64,000 nucleotides of DNA. Source: VRUE01 sp045805805. Its GTDB lineage: Bacteria > Actinomycetota > Thermoleophilia > Solirubrobacterales > 70-9. Below the pieces are notes generated by a model, which saw nothing but the letters and a program-made list of their open reading frames with translations, ran no database searches and had not been told where the DNA came from. The stretch is taken from assembly GCA_045805805.1 (NCBI GenBank), contig JBJMKO010000026.1, positions 1 through 64,000 on the forward strand, read 5' to 3'. Below, in pieces: positions 35,960 through 44,123 of the stretch. The translations under genes and the position numbers were made by a program. Every line of letters starts with the position of its first letter. Position 1 is the stretch's first letter.

Positions 35960-35985
35960 CTACCCTCTCGATTCCAGCCGCAAAC
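35960..35985 (-). promoter_or_regulatory. SigB/SigF-type promoter of the anti-sigma gene
   Basis: On the minus strand GTTT (35985-35982), a 16-base spacer and GGGTAG (35965-35960) repeat exactly the box and spacing of the promoter at 34132. It lies about 60 bases before the anti-sigma ATG and gives the sigma factor control over its own inhibitor. Confidence 0.75.
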
Positions 35986-36062
35986 CCAGGGACGAGACGA
36001 GTGGTGGGTGACCGGTCCCACGGCGCCGGGGGACCCGTTTGGCTGTTGTACGATCACGGCCA

Positions 36063-36428
36063 ATGAACCCGGTCCCTTTTCAGGTGGTGAGCGAAGAGGT
36101 CGAGCCCGGAATCCGCATCCTCGCGGTACGTGGCGAGCTCGACCTGAACACGGCACCGGAGTTCGAGATGCGTCTCGGCGACGCGATTGAGAATTCATCC
36201 GCTTCAATCATGGTCGACCTCTCGGACTGCGAATTCATCGACTCAACCGGGATCGCGCTGATCGTGCGCAACTGGCAGCGCCTCGAGGATGACGGCTCGA
36301 AGGAGCGGCGGCTGGTTCTCTGCTGTTCCAATCACCAGGTGTGGCGACTGCTGAAGATCACTGGAGTCGAGGACTCGATCTCGATGTGCGCGGAGCGCGA
36401 GGCGGCGATCGCCGAGTTGCGCGCCTGA
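36063..36428 (+). CDS. STAS-domain anti-anti-sigma factor, RsbV type
   Basis: A 121-residue protein. The STAS core has IRILAVRGELDLNTAPEFEM and IMVDLSDCEFIDSTGIALIV, where the Ser in DSTG is the phosphorylation site used by RsbW kinases. ITGVEDSISMCAEREAAIAE ends the fold. ATG 36063 is preferred over an earlier TTG, which lacks family similarity. It lies between the anti-sigma and phosphatase genes, completing a partner switch. Confidence 0.92.
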   Translation: MNPVPFQVVSEEVEPGIRILAVRGELDLNTAPEFEMRLGDAIENSSASIMVDLSDCEFIDSTGIALIVRNWQRLEDDGSKERRLVLCCSNHQVWRLLKITGVEDSISMCAEREAAIAELRA

Positions 36429-36431
36429 GGC

Positions 36432-38225
36432 TCAGCCACTGATCAAGCCGGTGTCGCTGAAGGCAAAGCGGCCCGCCACCTGCTCGGGATCCGGGAGGAC
36501 CTCGCCGCAGGCGAAGAGGCCGTCGTGCATCCGCCAGATCCAAGCGACAGGCAGATCGCGTATGCCGAGATCGCGACTACGCGCGTAGACACGGCCGCGA
36601 ACCAGCAGGGTGTCGTCCTGGCGGTGCAGCTCGCTCGGCGTTATCTGCAGCTCTTCCCAGGTCTGGGCTACGTCGGCGAGGTACTCGTGGAGGCCCTCGG
36701 GACCGGTATAGGGGGCGTCGCGGTGGACTGCCTCCGCGGTGGCCGCCGGGAAGAACTCCATCTCCGGGGAGCAGAGCTCCACGATCTCCTCGCTGTCACG
36801 GCTGTTGAAGGCAGCGAAGAGGCGCTTTACCAGCGCCACGTGGGGGTCCTCGCCCGTCGACATCAGGAGGTTGCTCTCACTCGACGCCCGGGCGATCGCC
36901 AGGATGGCCACATCGTCGGCGATGCCGCCGCCGGTGAACCCACTCAACGAGCCCTCGACCCGCTGCAGGCCCATCGCCGGGTTCGTGGCCCCGCGGAGCT
37001 CGGCGTGGAGGCGCGCCTCGCCGAAGCGCCCCTCCGACCCCTCCGCCTCGGTAACTCCGTCAGTCACGATGACCAGCTGCTGGCCAGGCTCGACCGGGAT
37101 CAGCTCGACCGCCCACTCGGCATCCTCGAAGGCGCCGAGCACGGGACCGCCGGCAGCCGCCTCCATGACCCGCTCGCCGTTGACGAGCAGAGGCGGCGGG
37201 TGGCCGGCGACGACAAGTCTCACCGGCTCGCCTGGCTCCTCCCCTATCGTCAGGGCGGCGAGACTGCAGAGGGCGCTATCGCCCCTTTCCAGCAGAGCCC
37301 GGTTGAGGGCCTCCAACGCCCCCGGCAGGTCGTCGCTGAGCTGAATCGCGGTGCGCAGGGTATAGCGGGCGACGGCGGTGATCGAGGCGGCATGGGCCCC
37401 GCGCCCGGTGACGTCGCCGATCGCCAACGTCCAACCACCCGGCACCCGGAAGACGTCGTAGAAGTCCCCGCCCACCTCGTTCTCGGCCCCGGCGGGTCGG
37501 TACATCGCGGCCACCGACCAGCCGGGAATGTGGGGAAGCCGCGATGGCAGCAGGCCGCGCTGAAGCGTGTCGGCGATATGCGAGCGCGCCTGCTCGGCCC
37601 GCTCGAGGTCGGCGAAGAGGCCGCAATTGTCGAGCGCCAGAGCGATCCTGCCGGAGAGGATCCAGGCGAAGCGCGCATCCTCGCGCCGGTAGCGACGGCG
37701 CGACCAGGCAACTCCCATCGTCAATGCTCCGGTCACCTGGCCGCGTGCGTTCAGCGCAACGGTGATCGCGGAGCGGATGCCGATGCTCCTGAGAAATTCC
37801 AGGTCCTCGGGGTCATGCGCAATGCCGCGTAGGTCCTCCTCGGACATGCGCTCGAAGAAGCGCGGCCGGAGCGAATCGTGGGTTCCCTCCTCGAGCATCT
37901 GCGCCGGCATGGAAGGCATGCGTTCATACAGCCCCTGCTCCACGTTGGAATCCCCACCCGGGGCGACTTGAACGATGACCCGGCGCGGGACGCGATCCTT
38001 GTCGATCACGTCGATCATGCAGAAGTCGGCCAGCTGCGGGACGAGGATGGCGCAGATCGCGTCAAAGGTTTCCTCGAGGCTGCCGCCCGCGTCGGAGATG
38101 GAGGCGACGTCGGCAAGGACTTGAAAGCGTCGTCGCATCCTGCGTTCGCGAACGAAAAACAGGCAGAGCAGTGCCGCAAGCGTTGCGAGCAGCAGCGCAA
38201 CCTCGATTGGTCCGATCCAGCTCAT
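36432..38225 (-). CDS. SpoIIE/RsbU-type phosphatase with GAF and SnoaL domains
   Basis: A protein of 597 residues. One N-terminal membrane span (about 6-24), then a GAF sensor domain (about 45-200), then a PP2C/SpoIIE phosphatase domain (about 225-430) with AAMYRPAGAENEVGGDFYDV, IGDVTGRGAHAASI and the metal-site IVTDGVTEAEGS. The final 145 residues (HVALVKRLFAAFNSRDSEEI, PYTGPEGLHEYLADVAQTWE) form a SnoaL/NTF2-like domain, an unusual fusion. It should dephosphorylate RsbV-type proteins. SD GGAGG precedes ATG 38225. Confidence 0.9.
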   Translation of the reverse strand: MSWIGPIEVALLLATLAALLCLFFVRERRMRRRFQVLADVASISDAGGSLEETFDAICAILVPQLADFCMIDVIDKDRVPRRVIVQVAPGGDSNVEQGLYERMPSMPAQMLEEGTHDSLRPRFFERMSEEDLRGIAHDPEDLEFLRSIGIRSAITVALNARGQVTGALTMGVAWSRRRYRREDARFAWILSGRIALALDNCGLFADLERAEQARSHIADTLQRGLLPSRLPHIPGWSVAAMYRPAGAENEVGGDFYDVFRVPGGWTLAIGDVTGRGAHAASITAVARYTLRTAIQLSDDLPGALEALNRALLERGDSALCSLAALTIGEEPGEPVRLVVAGHPPPLLVNGERVMEAAAGGPVLGAFEDAEWAVELIPVEPGQQLVIVTDGVTEAEGSEGRFGEARLHAELRGATNPAMGLQRVEGSLSGFTGGGIADDVAILAIARASSESNLLMSTGEDPHVALVKRLFAAFNSRDSEEIVELCSPEMEFFPAATAEAVHRDAPYTGPEGLHEYLADVAQTWEELQITPSELHRQDDTLLVRGRVYARSRDLGIRDLPVAWIWRMHDGLFACGEVLPDPEQVAGRFAFSDTGLISG

Positions 38226-38393
38226 TCCACCTCCGGGCACTTAATAACTAAAGACAGTAGCTCTCCACAAAACTGCTGTCCATAGCCGCGCCGGGCCGGC
38301 AGTGCTGTTGTAAGGGCTCGGTACTCGGACTCGGGTCGTTCCTCGTCCCGCCAGGTTCCAGCTCCCTCGCAAGGCTCGTCGGACGCCGTGTGG

Positions 38394-39581
38394 TCAGGGC
38401 TTGAGAACGACCTTGATCGCCCCGTCTTCCTTCTTCTGGAACATCTCGTAGGCGCCCGGCGCCTCCGCCAGCGGCAGCTGGTGGGTGGTGAGGTCATCGA
38501 CGCCGAGTGGGTCCTCGTCGCCTTCGAGCAGGGGCAGGATCTCGTCGGTCCAGCGCCGCACGTGGGCCTGGCCCATGCGGATCTGCACCCCCTTGTCGAA
38601 GAGCTGCATCATCGGCAGCGGGTCGAGCTGGCCGCCGTAGACACCGGAGATCGAGATCGTGCCGCCGCGGCGCACCGTGTCGATCGTCTCGAGCAATGCC
38701 GAGAGGCGGTCGACCGCGGCCTTTTCGGTTGCCTTGGCGGCGAGCGGATCGGGCAAGAGGCCGGTCGCCTTCTGAGCCAGCTCGGCAACGCGAGCCCCAT
38801 GGGCCTCCATGCCGACCGCGTCGATCACGCCGTCAGGGCCGCGGCCATCGGTCATCCCCCTGATGATCTCCGGCACGTCCTCGTGCTGGGAGGAGTCAAT
38901 CGCCTCGACGCCGTGACGGCGGGCCATCTCCAGGCGCTCGGGAACCGAGTCGACGCCGATTACCGTCTCGGCACCCTGGTGACGCGCGATCCGCGCGCAC
39001 ATCTGGCCGATCGGCCCGAGGCCGTAGACAACGGCACTCCCTCCCTTGGGGATCGCCGCATACTCGACCGCCTGCCAGGCAGTCGGCAGCACGTCGGAGA
39101 GAAATAGGTAGCGCTCGTCGGGGGCGCCGTTCTCCGGCACCTTGATCGGCCCGAAGTGGGCCTGGGGAACCCGCAGGTACTCGGCCTGACCCCCCGGCAC
39201 CTCGCCGTAGAGCTTGGTGTAGCCGAAGAGGGAGGCGCCCTTTTCCTGCTCGCGATTCTGGGTGGTCTCGCACTGGGCGAAGAGCTTTTCCTTGCACATC
39301 CAGCACTCGCCGCAGGAGATGTTGAAAGGGATGACGACCCGGTCGCCCGCTTTGATCTGGCTGACCTCCGATCCCACCTCCTCGACGATTCCCATCGGCT
39401 CGTGGCCGAGGATGTCGCCCTCTTCGATGAACATCCCCAGCACCTCGTAGAGGTGCAGGTCGGAGCCGCAGATCGCGGTAGAGGTGATGCGCACGATCGC
39501 GTCGGTGGGGTCCTGAATCGATGGATCGGGGACCTCGTCGACCCTGACGTCGCGTTTGCCGTGAAAAGTAAGTGCCTTCAT
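38394..39581 (-). CDS. Zinc-dependent alcohol/formaldehyde dehydrogenase family protein
   Basis: A 395-residue medium-chain dehydrogenase. Catalytic zinc ligands are in STAICGSDLHLYE and ILGHEPMGIVEEVGS. The structural zinc loop has CGECWMCKEKLFAQC. NAD is bound at VYGLGPIGQMCARIARHQGA. Its length and TPPK-free loops resemble glutathione-independent formaldehyde dehydrogenase relatives, but the substrate is not certain. It follows the SDR gene by one base and belongs to the operon starting at the SigF-type promoter 42507-42531. Confidence 0.92.
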   Translation of the reverse strand: MKALTFHGKRDVRVDEVPDPSIQDPTDAIVRITSTAICGSDLHLYEVLGMFIEEGDILGHEPMGIVEEVGSEVSQIKAGDRVVIPFNISCGECWMCKEKLFAQCETTQNREQEKGASLFGYTKLYGEVPGGQAEYLRVPQAHFGPIKVPENGAPDERYLFLSDVLPTAWQAVEYAAIPKGGSAVVYGLGPIGQMCARIARHQGAETVIGVDSVPERLEMARRHGVEAIDSSQHEDVPEIIRGMTDGRGPDGVIDAVGMEAHGARVAELAQKATGLLPDPLAAKATEKAAVDRLSALLETIDTVRRGGTISISGVYGGQLDPLPMMQLFDKGVQIRMGQAHVRRWTDEILPLLEGDEDPLGVDDLTTHQLPLAEAPGAYEMFQKKEDGAIKVVLKP

Positions 39582-39582
39582 C

Positions 39583-40389
39583 TCAGTCCTCCTTCGCCGA
39601 GCCGGGTTCGGCCATTTCCCTGTGTTTCTCGGCCTTGATGCTGTCGGGAAGAATCCGGCCGGCGGCGACCTGAGCTCTGTTCTTGAAGGCGCCGGCGACG
39701 ACTCTCTCCTTGTCAGCCATCAGGGCATCGAAGCCCTGACGCGCGACTTCGGCGGGGTCGTCCTTCTCGCCGGCGCCCACTTCGGTGTCCTCCATCCCGG
39801 CGCGCTCGAAGAACTCGGTCTCCGTCGCCCCCGGCATCAGCGATGTGACGGCGATGCCGGTATCCCTGAGCTCGTTGCGGAGCGCCAGGGCGAAGGACTG
39901 CACGAAGGACTTGGAGGCGTTGTAGACGGCCTGGAAGGGGCCGGGCATCGTCGCGGCGATCGAGGAGGTGAAGAGGACCCGTCCCTCGTCGCGCTCGACC
40001 ATGTCGGCGATCACCAGCTTGCAGAGGTGGATGGTCGAGCGCACGTTGAGGTCGATCAGCTGCAGCTCGTCGGCAAGGTCCGTTTCGGTCGCGAACGCGC
40101 CGCCGGCGCCGATCCCGGCGTTGAGCGCAAGCGCATCGACCGGGCGCCCGTCGCTCTGGATATGGCGGTAGAGCTCGATCACGCCGGCCTCAGCAGCGAG
40201 GTCGACCCTGTGAGCCTGCACTTCGGCTCCGGTCGCTTTCAAGCTCTCTTGGGCACCGGTCAGCTCGGCGTCCTCGGCGGCGATCAGCAGGTCGAAGCCT
40301 TCTTCGGCGAAGACCTTCGCCAGCTCGAAGCCGATGCCGCTGGAGGCGCCCGTAACCACTGCCAATTCCTTGCTCTGTCCAGGCTCCAT
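39583..40389 (-). CDS. Short-chain dehydrogenase/reductase
   Basis: A 268-residue classical SDR. NAD(P) is bound at VVTGASSGIGFELAK. The catalytic Ser-Tyr-Lys are in FTSSIAATMPGPFQAVYNAS and the following SKSF. ALNAGIGAG is the NNAG-type motif. The C-terminus after LMPGATETEFFERAGMEDTE has a KEHREMAEP-type tail. Substrate unknown. It lies between the reductase-ferritin fusion (27 bases upstream) and the alcohol dehydrogenase, in one SigF-type operon. Confidence 0.92.
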   Translation of the reverse strand: MEPGQSKELAVVTGASSGIGFELAKVFAEEGFDLLIAAEDAELTGAQESLKATGAEVQAHRVDLAAEAGVIELYRHIQSDGRPVDALALNAGIGAGGAFATETDLADELQLIDLNVRSTIHLCKLVIADMVERDEGRVLFTSSIAATMPGPFQAVYNASKSFVQSFALALRNELRDTGIAVTSLMPGATETEFFERAGMEDTEVGAGEKDDPAEVARQGFDALMADKERVVAGAFKNRAQVAAGRILPDSIKAEKHREMAEPGSAKED

Positions 40390-40416
40390 CGAAGTTCCCT
40401 TCTTTCTGTTCTGCGC

Positions 40417-42423
40417 TTAGGAAGCCACCCCGAGAGGGACGTCGGGCCGGTTCCAGCTCTCGGCTACCCGCTCGGCCGCGCGGCGCTCCTCGACGAGGGT
40501 CTCCTCGGCTACGGTGACGACGGCGTCGTCGCCGGCCCGTGCCGCGACCCGCGCCAGCAGCTCGTAGGCGGCAATCTCCAGATGCTCGAAGGCAAACGCG
40601 AAGCCGGCAAGCTTGGTGGTCGAGTCCGGTTGGGCGCCGAAGAAGGCGGAGAGGTTGAGACCGCCGACCTTCAGCATCGCGTCCTTGACCAGCGAGGTCC
40701 GGGCGCCACGCTCGTCCAACAGACCCTCGATCCGCTCCCGGTGGCGCCGGGTCTCTTCGAGGTGGTCGAGGAAGGCCGCCTCGAGATGTTCGTCCTCGAC
40801 CCGCTCGGCACCGGCCTTCAGCAGCTCTTCGGCCTGTCCCTTGAGCGCGTGGACGTCGCGCAGGTAGGCAAGCAGCGCGGAGTCGAGCTGGTCGGGATCG
40901 ACCCCCCCAAGCGAGACCTCGACCGCGGCATCGAACGACTGCTCCAGCCGCTCGGCCATCCGCCCCTCCTCCGCGGCGATGTCGGCCGCCATCCGCGCCG
41001 TATCCTCATCGTCGGCACGCTCGGCCAATCGCTTCAGCAGCTCGTAGGCGGCAAGCTCCATGTGCTCGTAGGAGTAGGCGTGCATGGTCAGCTTCCCGGG
41101 GGTATCTGGCTGGCTGGCCGCGAAGGCGACCATTCCCCAGCCGCCGGCTGCCCCGGCCGCGTCCTTCAGCTTCGAGGGCTCGCCGCCGAGCGCTTCCAGC
41201 CGCTCGCGCACGCGCCGCTCCTGGCCTTCGGTCTCGACCAGATGCTGTTCGAACGCCTGGCAGAGGCGCTCGTCGCCGGCGATCTTCGGCGCCGCGCGAA
41301 GCTGCGCCAGCGCCTGCAGCTCGATCGAGTGCACGTCGGCGAGGTACTTGACAAGCTGCTCGTCGCGGTCGCGATCCCACTGGCGGGCGCCGACGCCGGT
41401 CCTCAGATCATCGAGCCGGGCACCGGCGCTGTCGGCTGCGAGCGGCGGGGTCTTGGCGCCGTGACCCTCACGCAGGCCCTCCAGCAGCTCTTCCAGCGCC
41501 TCCACTCCGCTGTGGCGTGGCTCCCAGCCAAGCTCCTCTCGCGCCCGGTCGGAGGACATCAGCGGCACGTTCAGCGCCATGTCGAGCCAACCCGGCGGCG
41601 TCGGCTGCAGGCGCATCCTCCAGCTCAGATCGGCGAGGCGCCGCACGACCCGGGCCGGCACCGGGAAGCTGCGCACTCCGATCCGCTCGGCCATCTCCTC
41701 GGGGCTGAGCGGTGGCTCGGCGGCGATGTTGAAGGCTCCCTCCACATCTGCCAGGACGGCACGCAGGTAAGCCCGCCCCACATCCTCGGAGTGGACGGCC
41801 TGGAAGCGCAGGCGATCGATTCGGGGAAGGGCCGGGAGGAGACCGCGGCGCAGGAGGAAGTTGGGGAGGAATGGCCCGACGAAGAGGCGGCGAATCTCGG
41901 TCGCGGCCTCGTCCTTGAAGATCAACGCGGGACGAAGCCGCACGACGCGCGTTTCGGGATTGCCGACTTCGAAGCGGTCCAGCTCACGCTCCACCGCGAC
42001 CTTGTGGCGCGAGTAGAACGAGGTCTGGGTGCCCTCGGTGGGCCAACCCTCATCGACCTCGCGGTCCTTTGGGCCACGCGAGTAGGCACCGACCGAAGAG
42101 GCGTGAACCAACCTGGGCACGCCGGCTGCGGCCACGGCCTCAAAGACATGCCGGCTACCCTCGACGTTGATCCGCTCCAGCGTCACCGCGTCCCGAGAGG
42201 GCTGGATCGCCCAAGCCAAGTGGATGACCGCGTCGGCGCCCGCGAAGATCGGGCCGAGGTCGGAGGTGAGGACGTTCGCCTCCACCCAGTTGGTCTTCGG
42301 CGGCGTCCAGGTTGGCCGGCGCCGGGCCAACCCGACGATCTCGTCGATCTCCTGGCTTTCGCCAAGGGCCTGGACCGTGCTGGTGCCGACGTTGCCCGTC
42401 GCGCCAGTGACGACTACCTTCAT
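40417..42423 (-). CDS. NAD-epimerase-like reductase fused to two DUF892 ferritin-like domains
   Basis: A 668-residue protein. The N-terminal extended SDR (about 1-310) starts MKVVVTGATGNVGTSTVQAL and has VHASSVGAYSRGP and YSRHK (Tyr-Lys). Two tandem DUF892 (YciE/YciF-type ferritin-like) domains follow at about 350-500 and 510-655. Each has an ELAAYELL or EIAAYELL helix (EHMELAAYELLKRLAER, EHLEIAAYELLARVAAR) and an EE helix with likely metal ligands. ATG 42423 is chosen because the upstream frame has no homology. YciF-like proteins are induced by stress, which fits the SigF-type promoter 84 bases upstream. Confidence 0.9.
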   Translation of the reverse strand: MKVVVTGATGNVGTSTVQALGESQEIDEIVGLARRRPTWTPPKTNWVEANVLTSDLGPIFAGADAVIHLAWAIQPSRDAVTLERINVEGSRHVFEAVAAAGVPRLVHASSVGAYSRGPKDREVDEGWPTEGTQTSFYSRHKVAVERELDRFEVGNPETRVVRLRPALIFKDEAATEIRRLFVGPFLPNFLLRRGLLPALPRIDRLRFQAVHSEDVGRAYLRAVLADVEGAFNIAAEPPLSPEEMAERIGVRSFPVPARVVRRLADLSWRMRLQPTPPGWLDMALNVPLMSSDRAREELGWEPRHSGVEALEELLEGLREGHGAKTPPLAADSAGARLDDLRTGVGARQWDRDRDEQLVKYLADVHSIELQALAQLRAAPKIAGDERLCQAFEQHLVETEGQERRVRERLEALGGEPSKLKDAAGAAGGWGMVAFAASQPDTPGKLTMHAYSYEHMELAAYELLKRLAERADDEDTARMAADIAAEEGRMAERLEQSFDAAVEVSLGGVDPDQLDSALLAYLRDVHALKGQAEELLKAGAERVEDEHLEAAFLDHLEETRRHRERIEGLLDERGARTSLVKDAMLKVGGLNLSAFFGAQPDSTTKLAGFAFAFEHLEIAAYELLARVAARAGDDAVVTVAEETLVEERRAAERVAESWNRPDVPLGVAS

Positions 42424-42506
42424 CTTCTTTCTCGACTTCCTGGATCTAGAGGTTTGAACTTGCGAGGAGTGCGCGGGGGCCGCTCCTTTAGGCCTCTTTG
42501 GCGTCT

Positions 42507-42531
42507 CTACCCCCAGAGGCTGGCGCAAAAC
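42507..42531 (-). promoter_or_regulatory. SigB/SigF-type promoter of the reductase-ferritin operon
   Basis: On the minus strand GTTT (42531-42528), a 15-base spacer and GGGTAG (42512-42507). A transcript starting near 42500 would have a leader of about 77 bases before ATG 42423. It is expected to drive the reductase-ferritin fusion, the SDR and the alcohol dehydrogenase. Confidence 0.72.
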
Positions 42532-42792
42532 GTGGCGCCCGGCGGCCGTCTCGCAATCAGAGCAAGGACTTCTCAGCGAGGATGAAGCTGGCGCGTATTC
42601 AGCGCGCGGGGGGGACGGCCGCCAATCGTCCGCAAAGCCTGGACGGTGCGGGCAAGAGAAGGTGCCGTTCGCGTGCTTGGCGCTTGGGCTCTTGCTTTCT
42701 CCCGGGGCATGGCGACGATCTACCCAGAGGGAGATCGCGTCAAACCTGTTCAACGTGTCGAACCCGTTCGCTGCCAGGATCGAGCCGGAATC

Positions 42793-42818
42793 GTTTTGCT
42801 CACGGTCTTCGGGGGTAG
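42793..42818 (+). promoter_or_regulatory. SigB/SigF-type promoter of the small-protein operon
   Basis: GTTT at 42793-42796, a 16-base spacer and GGGTAG at 42813-42818, 34 bases before the ATG at 42853, with GGAGG between. The box and spacing equal those before the sigma factor gene. Confidence 0.75.
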
Positions 42819-42852
42819 CCCAGTACCGCAATCGAACCAGGAGGCTAAACAG

Positions 42853-43083
42853 ATGGGCTCTCAAGAGACCGGCCAGATCACCGGCACCAAGGACAAGGAC
42901 TACAACGTGATCTGGTTCACCGAGCAGTGCTTGAGCAACGTGCTGCGACTGGAGACCTACATAGAGGACGCCGATCGCGAGGGAGACTCCGAGCTGGCCG
43001 ACTTCTTCCGCCGTGCCCAGGAGACGAGCCGCAAGGGCGCCGAGCAGGGCAAGGAAGCCCTGGCCAAGCGGCTGCAGGGCTAA
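42853..43083 (+). CDS. Small soluble stress-operon protein, family unknown
   Basis: A 76-residue acidic, largely helical protein (GTKDKDYNVIWFTEQCLSNV, then RLETYIEDADREGDSELADF and SRKGAEQGKEALAKRLQG). CAGGAGG lies seven bases before ATG 42853, and a SigF-type promoter lies 34 bases upstream. I recognise no named domain. The pattern of aromatic, Cys and amphipathic helices suggests a helical-bundle protein. It is followed by a small membrane protein with 30 bases between. Confidence 0.8.
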   Translation: MGSQETGQITGTKDKDYNVIWFTEQCLSNVLRLETYIEDADREGDSELADFFRRAQETSRKGAEQGKEALAKRLQG

Positions 43084-43113
43084 GGCCGACCCCTACAACC
43101 ACAGGAGGAGAGC

Positions 43114-43251
43114 ATGGGAATCTCGCTAGGCGGAATCCTCGTCATCATCGGAATTGTCCTGATGTTCGTCTGGAGCTTCTGGGCGGGCCTGATCGTCACC
43201 CTGATCGGCTTGATTGCCTTCGGCGGCTTCGCGCGCGACAAGTGGTACTGA
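43114..43251 (+). CDS. 45-residue membrane protein of the small stress operon
   Basis: The protein begins MGISLGGILVIIGIVLMFVW, then FWAGLIVTLIGLIAFGGFA, and ends RDKWY. It has two adjacent hydrophobic segments, so it is probably a hairpin membrane protein. AGGAGGAG lies three bases before the ATG. It is the second gene after the SigF-type promoter at 42793. Similar tiny hydrophobic proteins are common in stress operons, but I cannot name a family. Confidence 0.8.
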   Translation: MGISLGGILVIIGIVLMFVWSFWAGLIVTLIGLIAFGGFARDKWY

Positions 43252-43327
43252 CTTAGGTCGGCCCCACCGAATCCGGAGAGATCAACCGCTTTCACTGGAT
43301 GTGGCGATCGGCCGCGCCGCGGATCGC

Positions 43328-43741
43328 TCAGGCTGAGTCTGCCTGCAGCGGAATGCTGAGAGCCAGCTCGGTACCCTTCCCACGCCTGCTCCGGAGCTGA
43401 AAGTGGGAAGAGATCGCTCCCACGAGCAGGAGGCCCATTCGAAGTCCCCCCGAGTTATCGTCGTGCGACGGTCGAAGGCCCTGGCCTCGATCGCGAACGA
43501 TGAGTTGCAGGCCGTCCTGCTCTTGATGGAGCAATATCTCGAGCGGGCGCTCCCGGGCGCGCTCGGGATATGCGTGCAGGACTACGTTGTTGCAGGCCTC
43601 GGAGACGACGGTCCGCAGGTCGTCGACGACGCGACGATCGGCGCCGAGCTCGCGGGCGCGTTCGCCGACCCTCTCGCGGATGAGCGCGATCTGGTCCGGC
43701 TGCGCCGAAACCTTGATGGAGAAATCCTTGCCTGGATGCAC
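43328..43741 (-). CDS. Single-domain RsbW-type ATP-binding protein
   Basis: A 137-residue HATPase. TVVSEACNNVVLHAYPERAR is the N box, LIVRDRGQGLRPS the G1 box, GGLRMGLLLVGAI the G2 region, and RRGKGTELALSIPL the G3 region. The length matches RsbW/SpoIIAB anti-sigma kinases. It is a second possible regulator of the SigF-type factor or of an unlinked sigma. It has no partner gene next to it and no SigF-type box upstream. Confidence 0.87.
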   Translation of the reverse strand: MHPGKDFSIKVSAQPDQIALIRERVGERARELGADRRVVDDLRTVVSEACNNVVLHAYPERARERPLEILLHQEQDGLQLIVRDRGQGLRPSHDDNSGGLRMGLLLVGAISSHFQLRSRRGKGTELALSIPLQADSA

Positions 43742-43838
43742 CTTCGCGAGGCCCTTCGGTTGTCATGATCGGTTGTGTCCCATTACCCGCCGGCGCGCGC
43801 TTACCCACATGGCGACCCTTATGGCCGGCCTGCCCCAG

Positions 43839-44114
43839 CTACTCGCGTTCCGGGGCCTCCTCGCCAGGCCACGCTCCCGTCGCCTTGGCAAAGCTGGTTC
43901 TGGCGCCATGATCGACGAGGCCCTTGACAAGGCGGAAGATCGCTCCCTCGGCGAGCAACGCGACGACCAGCTTCGGCCAGGAGAGCTCGCGATGTTCGGG
44001 CCGAGGCGGCTCTTTGTCATCGACGAGGCTCCAGGCTCTTTCGAAGATCTTCTTGCCGACCATCCCGGCGATCAGGCCGAGGAGGATGCTGAAGGGGGTG
44101 AAGACGATCTTCAT
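43839..44114 (-). CDS. DUF4235-like membrane protein
   Basis: A 91-residue protein. FTPFSILLGLIAGMVGKKIF opens the first membrane segment, and LVVALLAEGAIFRLVKGLVD the second. The Trp-Asp-Glu-Pro spacing (WSLVDDKEPPRPEHR) matches DUF4235, common in actinobacteria, function unknown. It follows the YihY gene by 9 bases. Confidence 0.8.
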   Translation of the reverse strand: MKIVFTPFSILLGLIAGMVGKKIFERAWSLVDDKEPPRPEHRELSWPKLVVALLAEGAIFRLVKGLVDHGARTSFAKATGAWPGEEAPERE

Positions 44115-44123
44115 GGGCGCGAG

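Larger units (their letters stand above)
42424..42852. other. Divergent intergenic region with two SigF-type promoters
   Basis: This 429-base gap contains no gene I can support. It holds one strong SigF-type site for each flanking direction (42507-42531 minus, 42793-42818 plus). Translated frames in it have no recognisable domains. It is the only gap above 300 bases in the window. Confidence 0.8.

Noticed and set aside
39622..42585. A plus-strand frame of nearly 990 codons
   Set aside because: It is antisense to the SDR and the reductase-ferritin fusion, which show clear domains. High GC keeps the opposite strand open.
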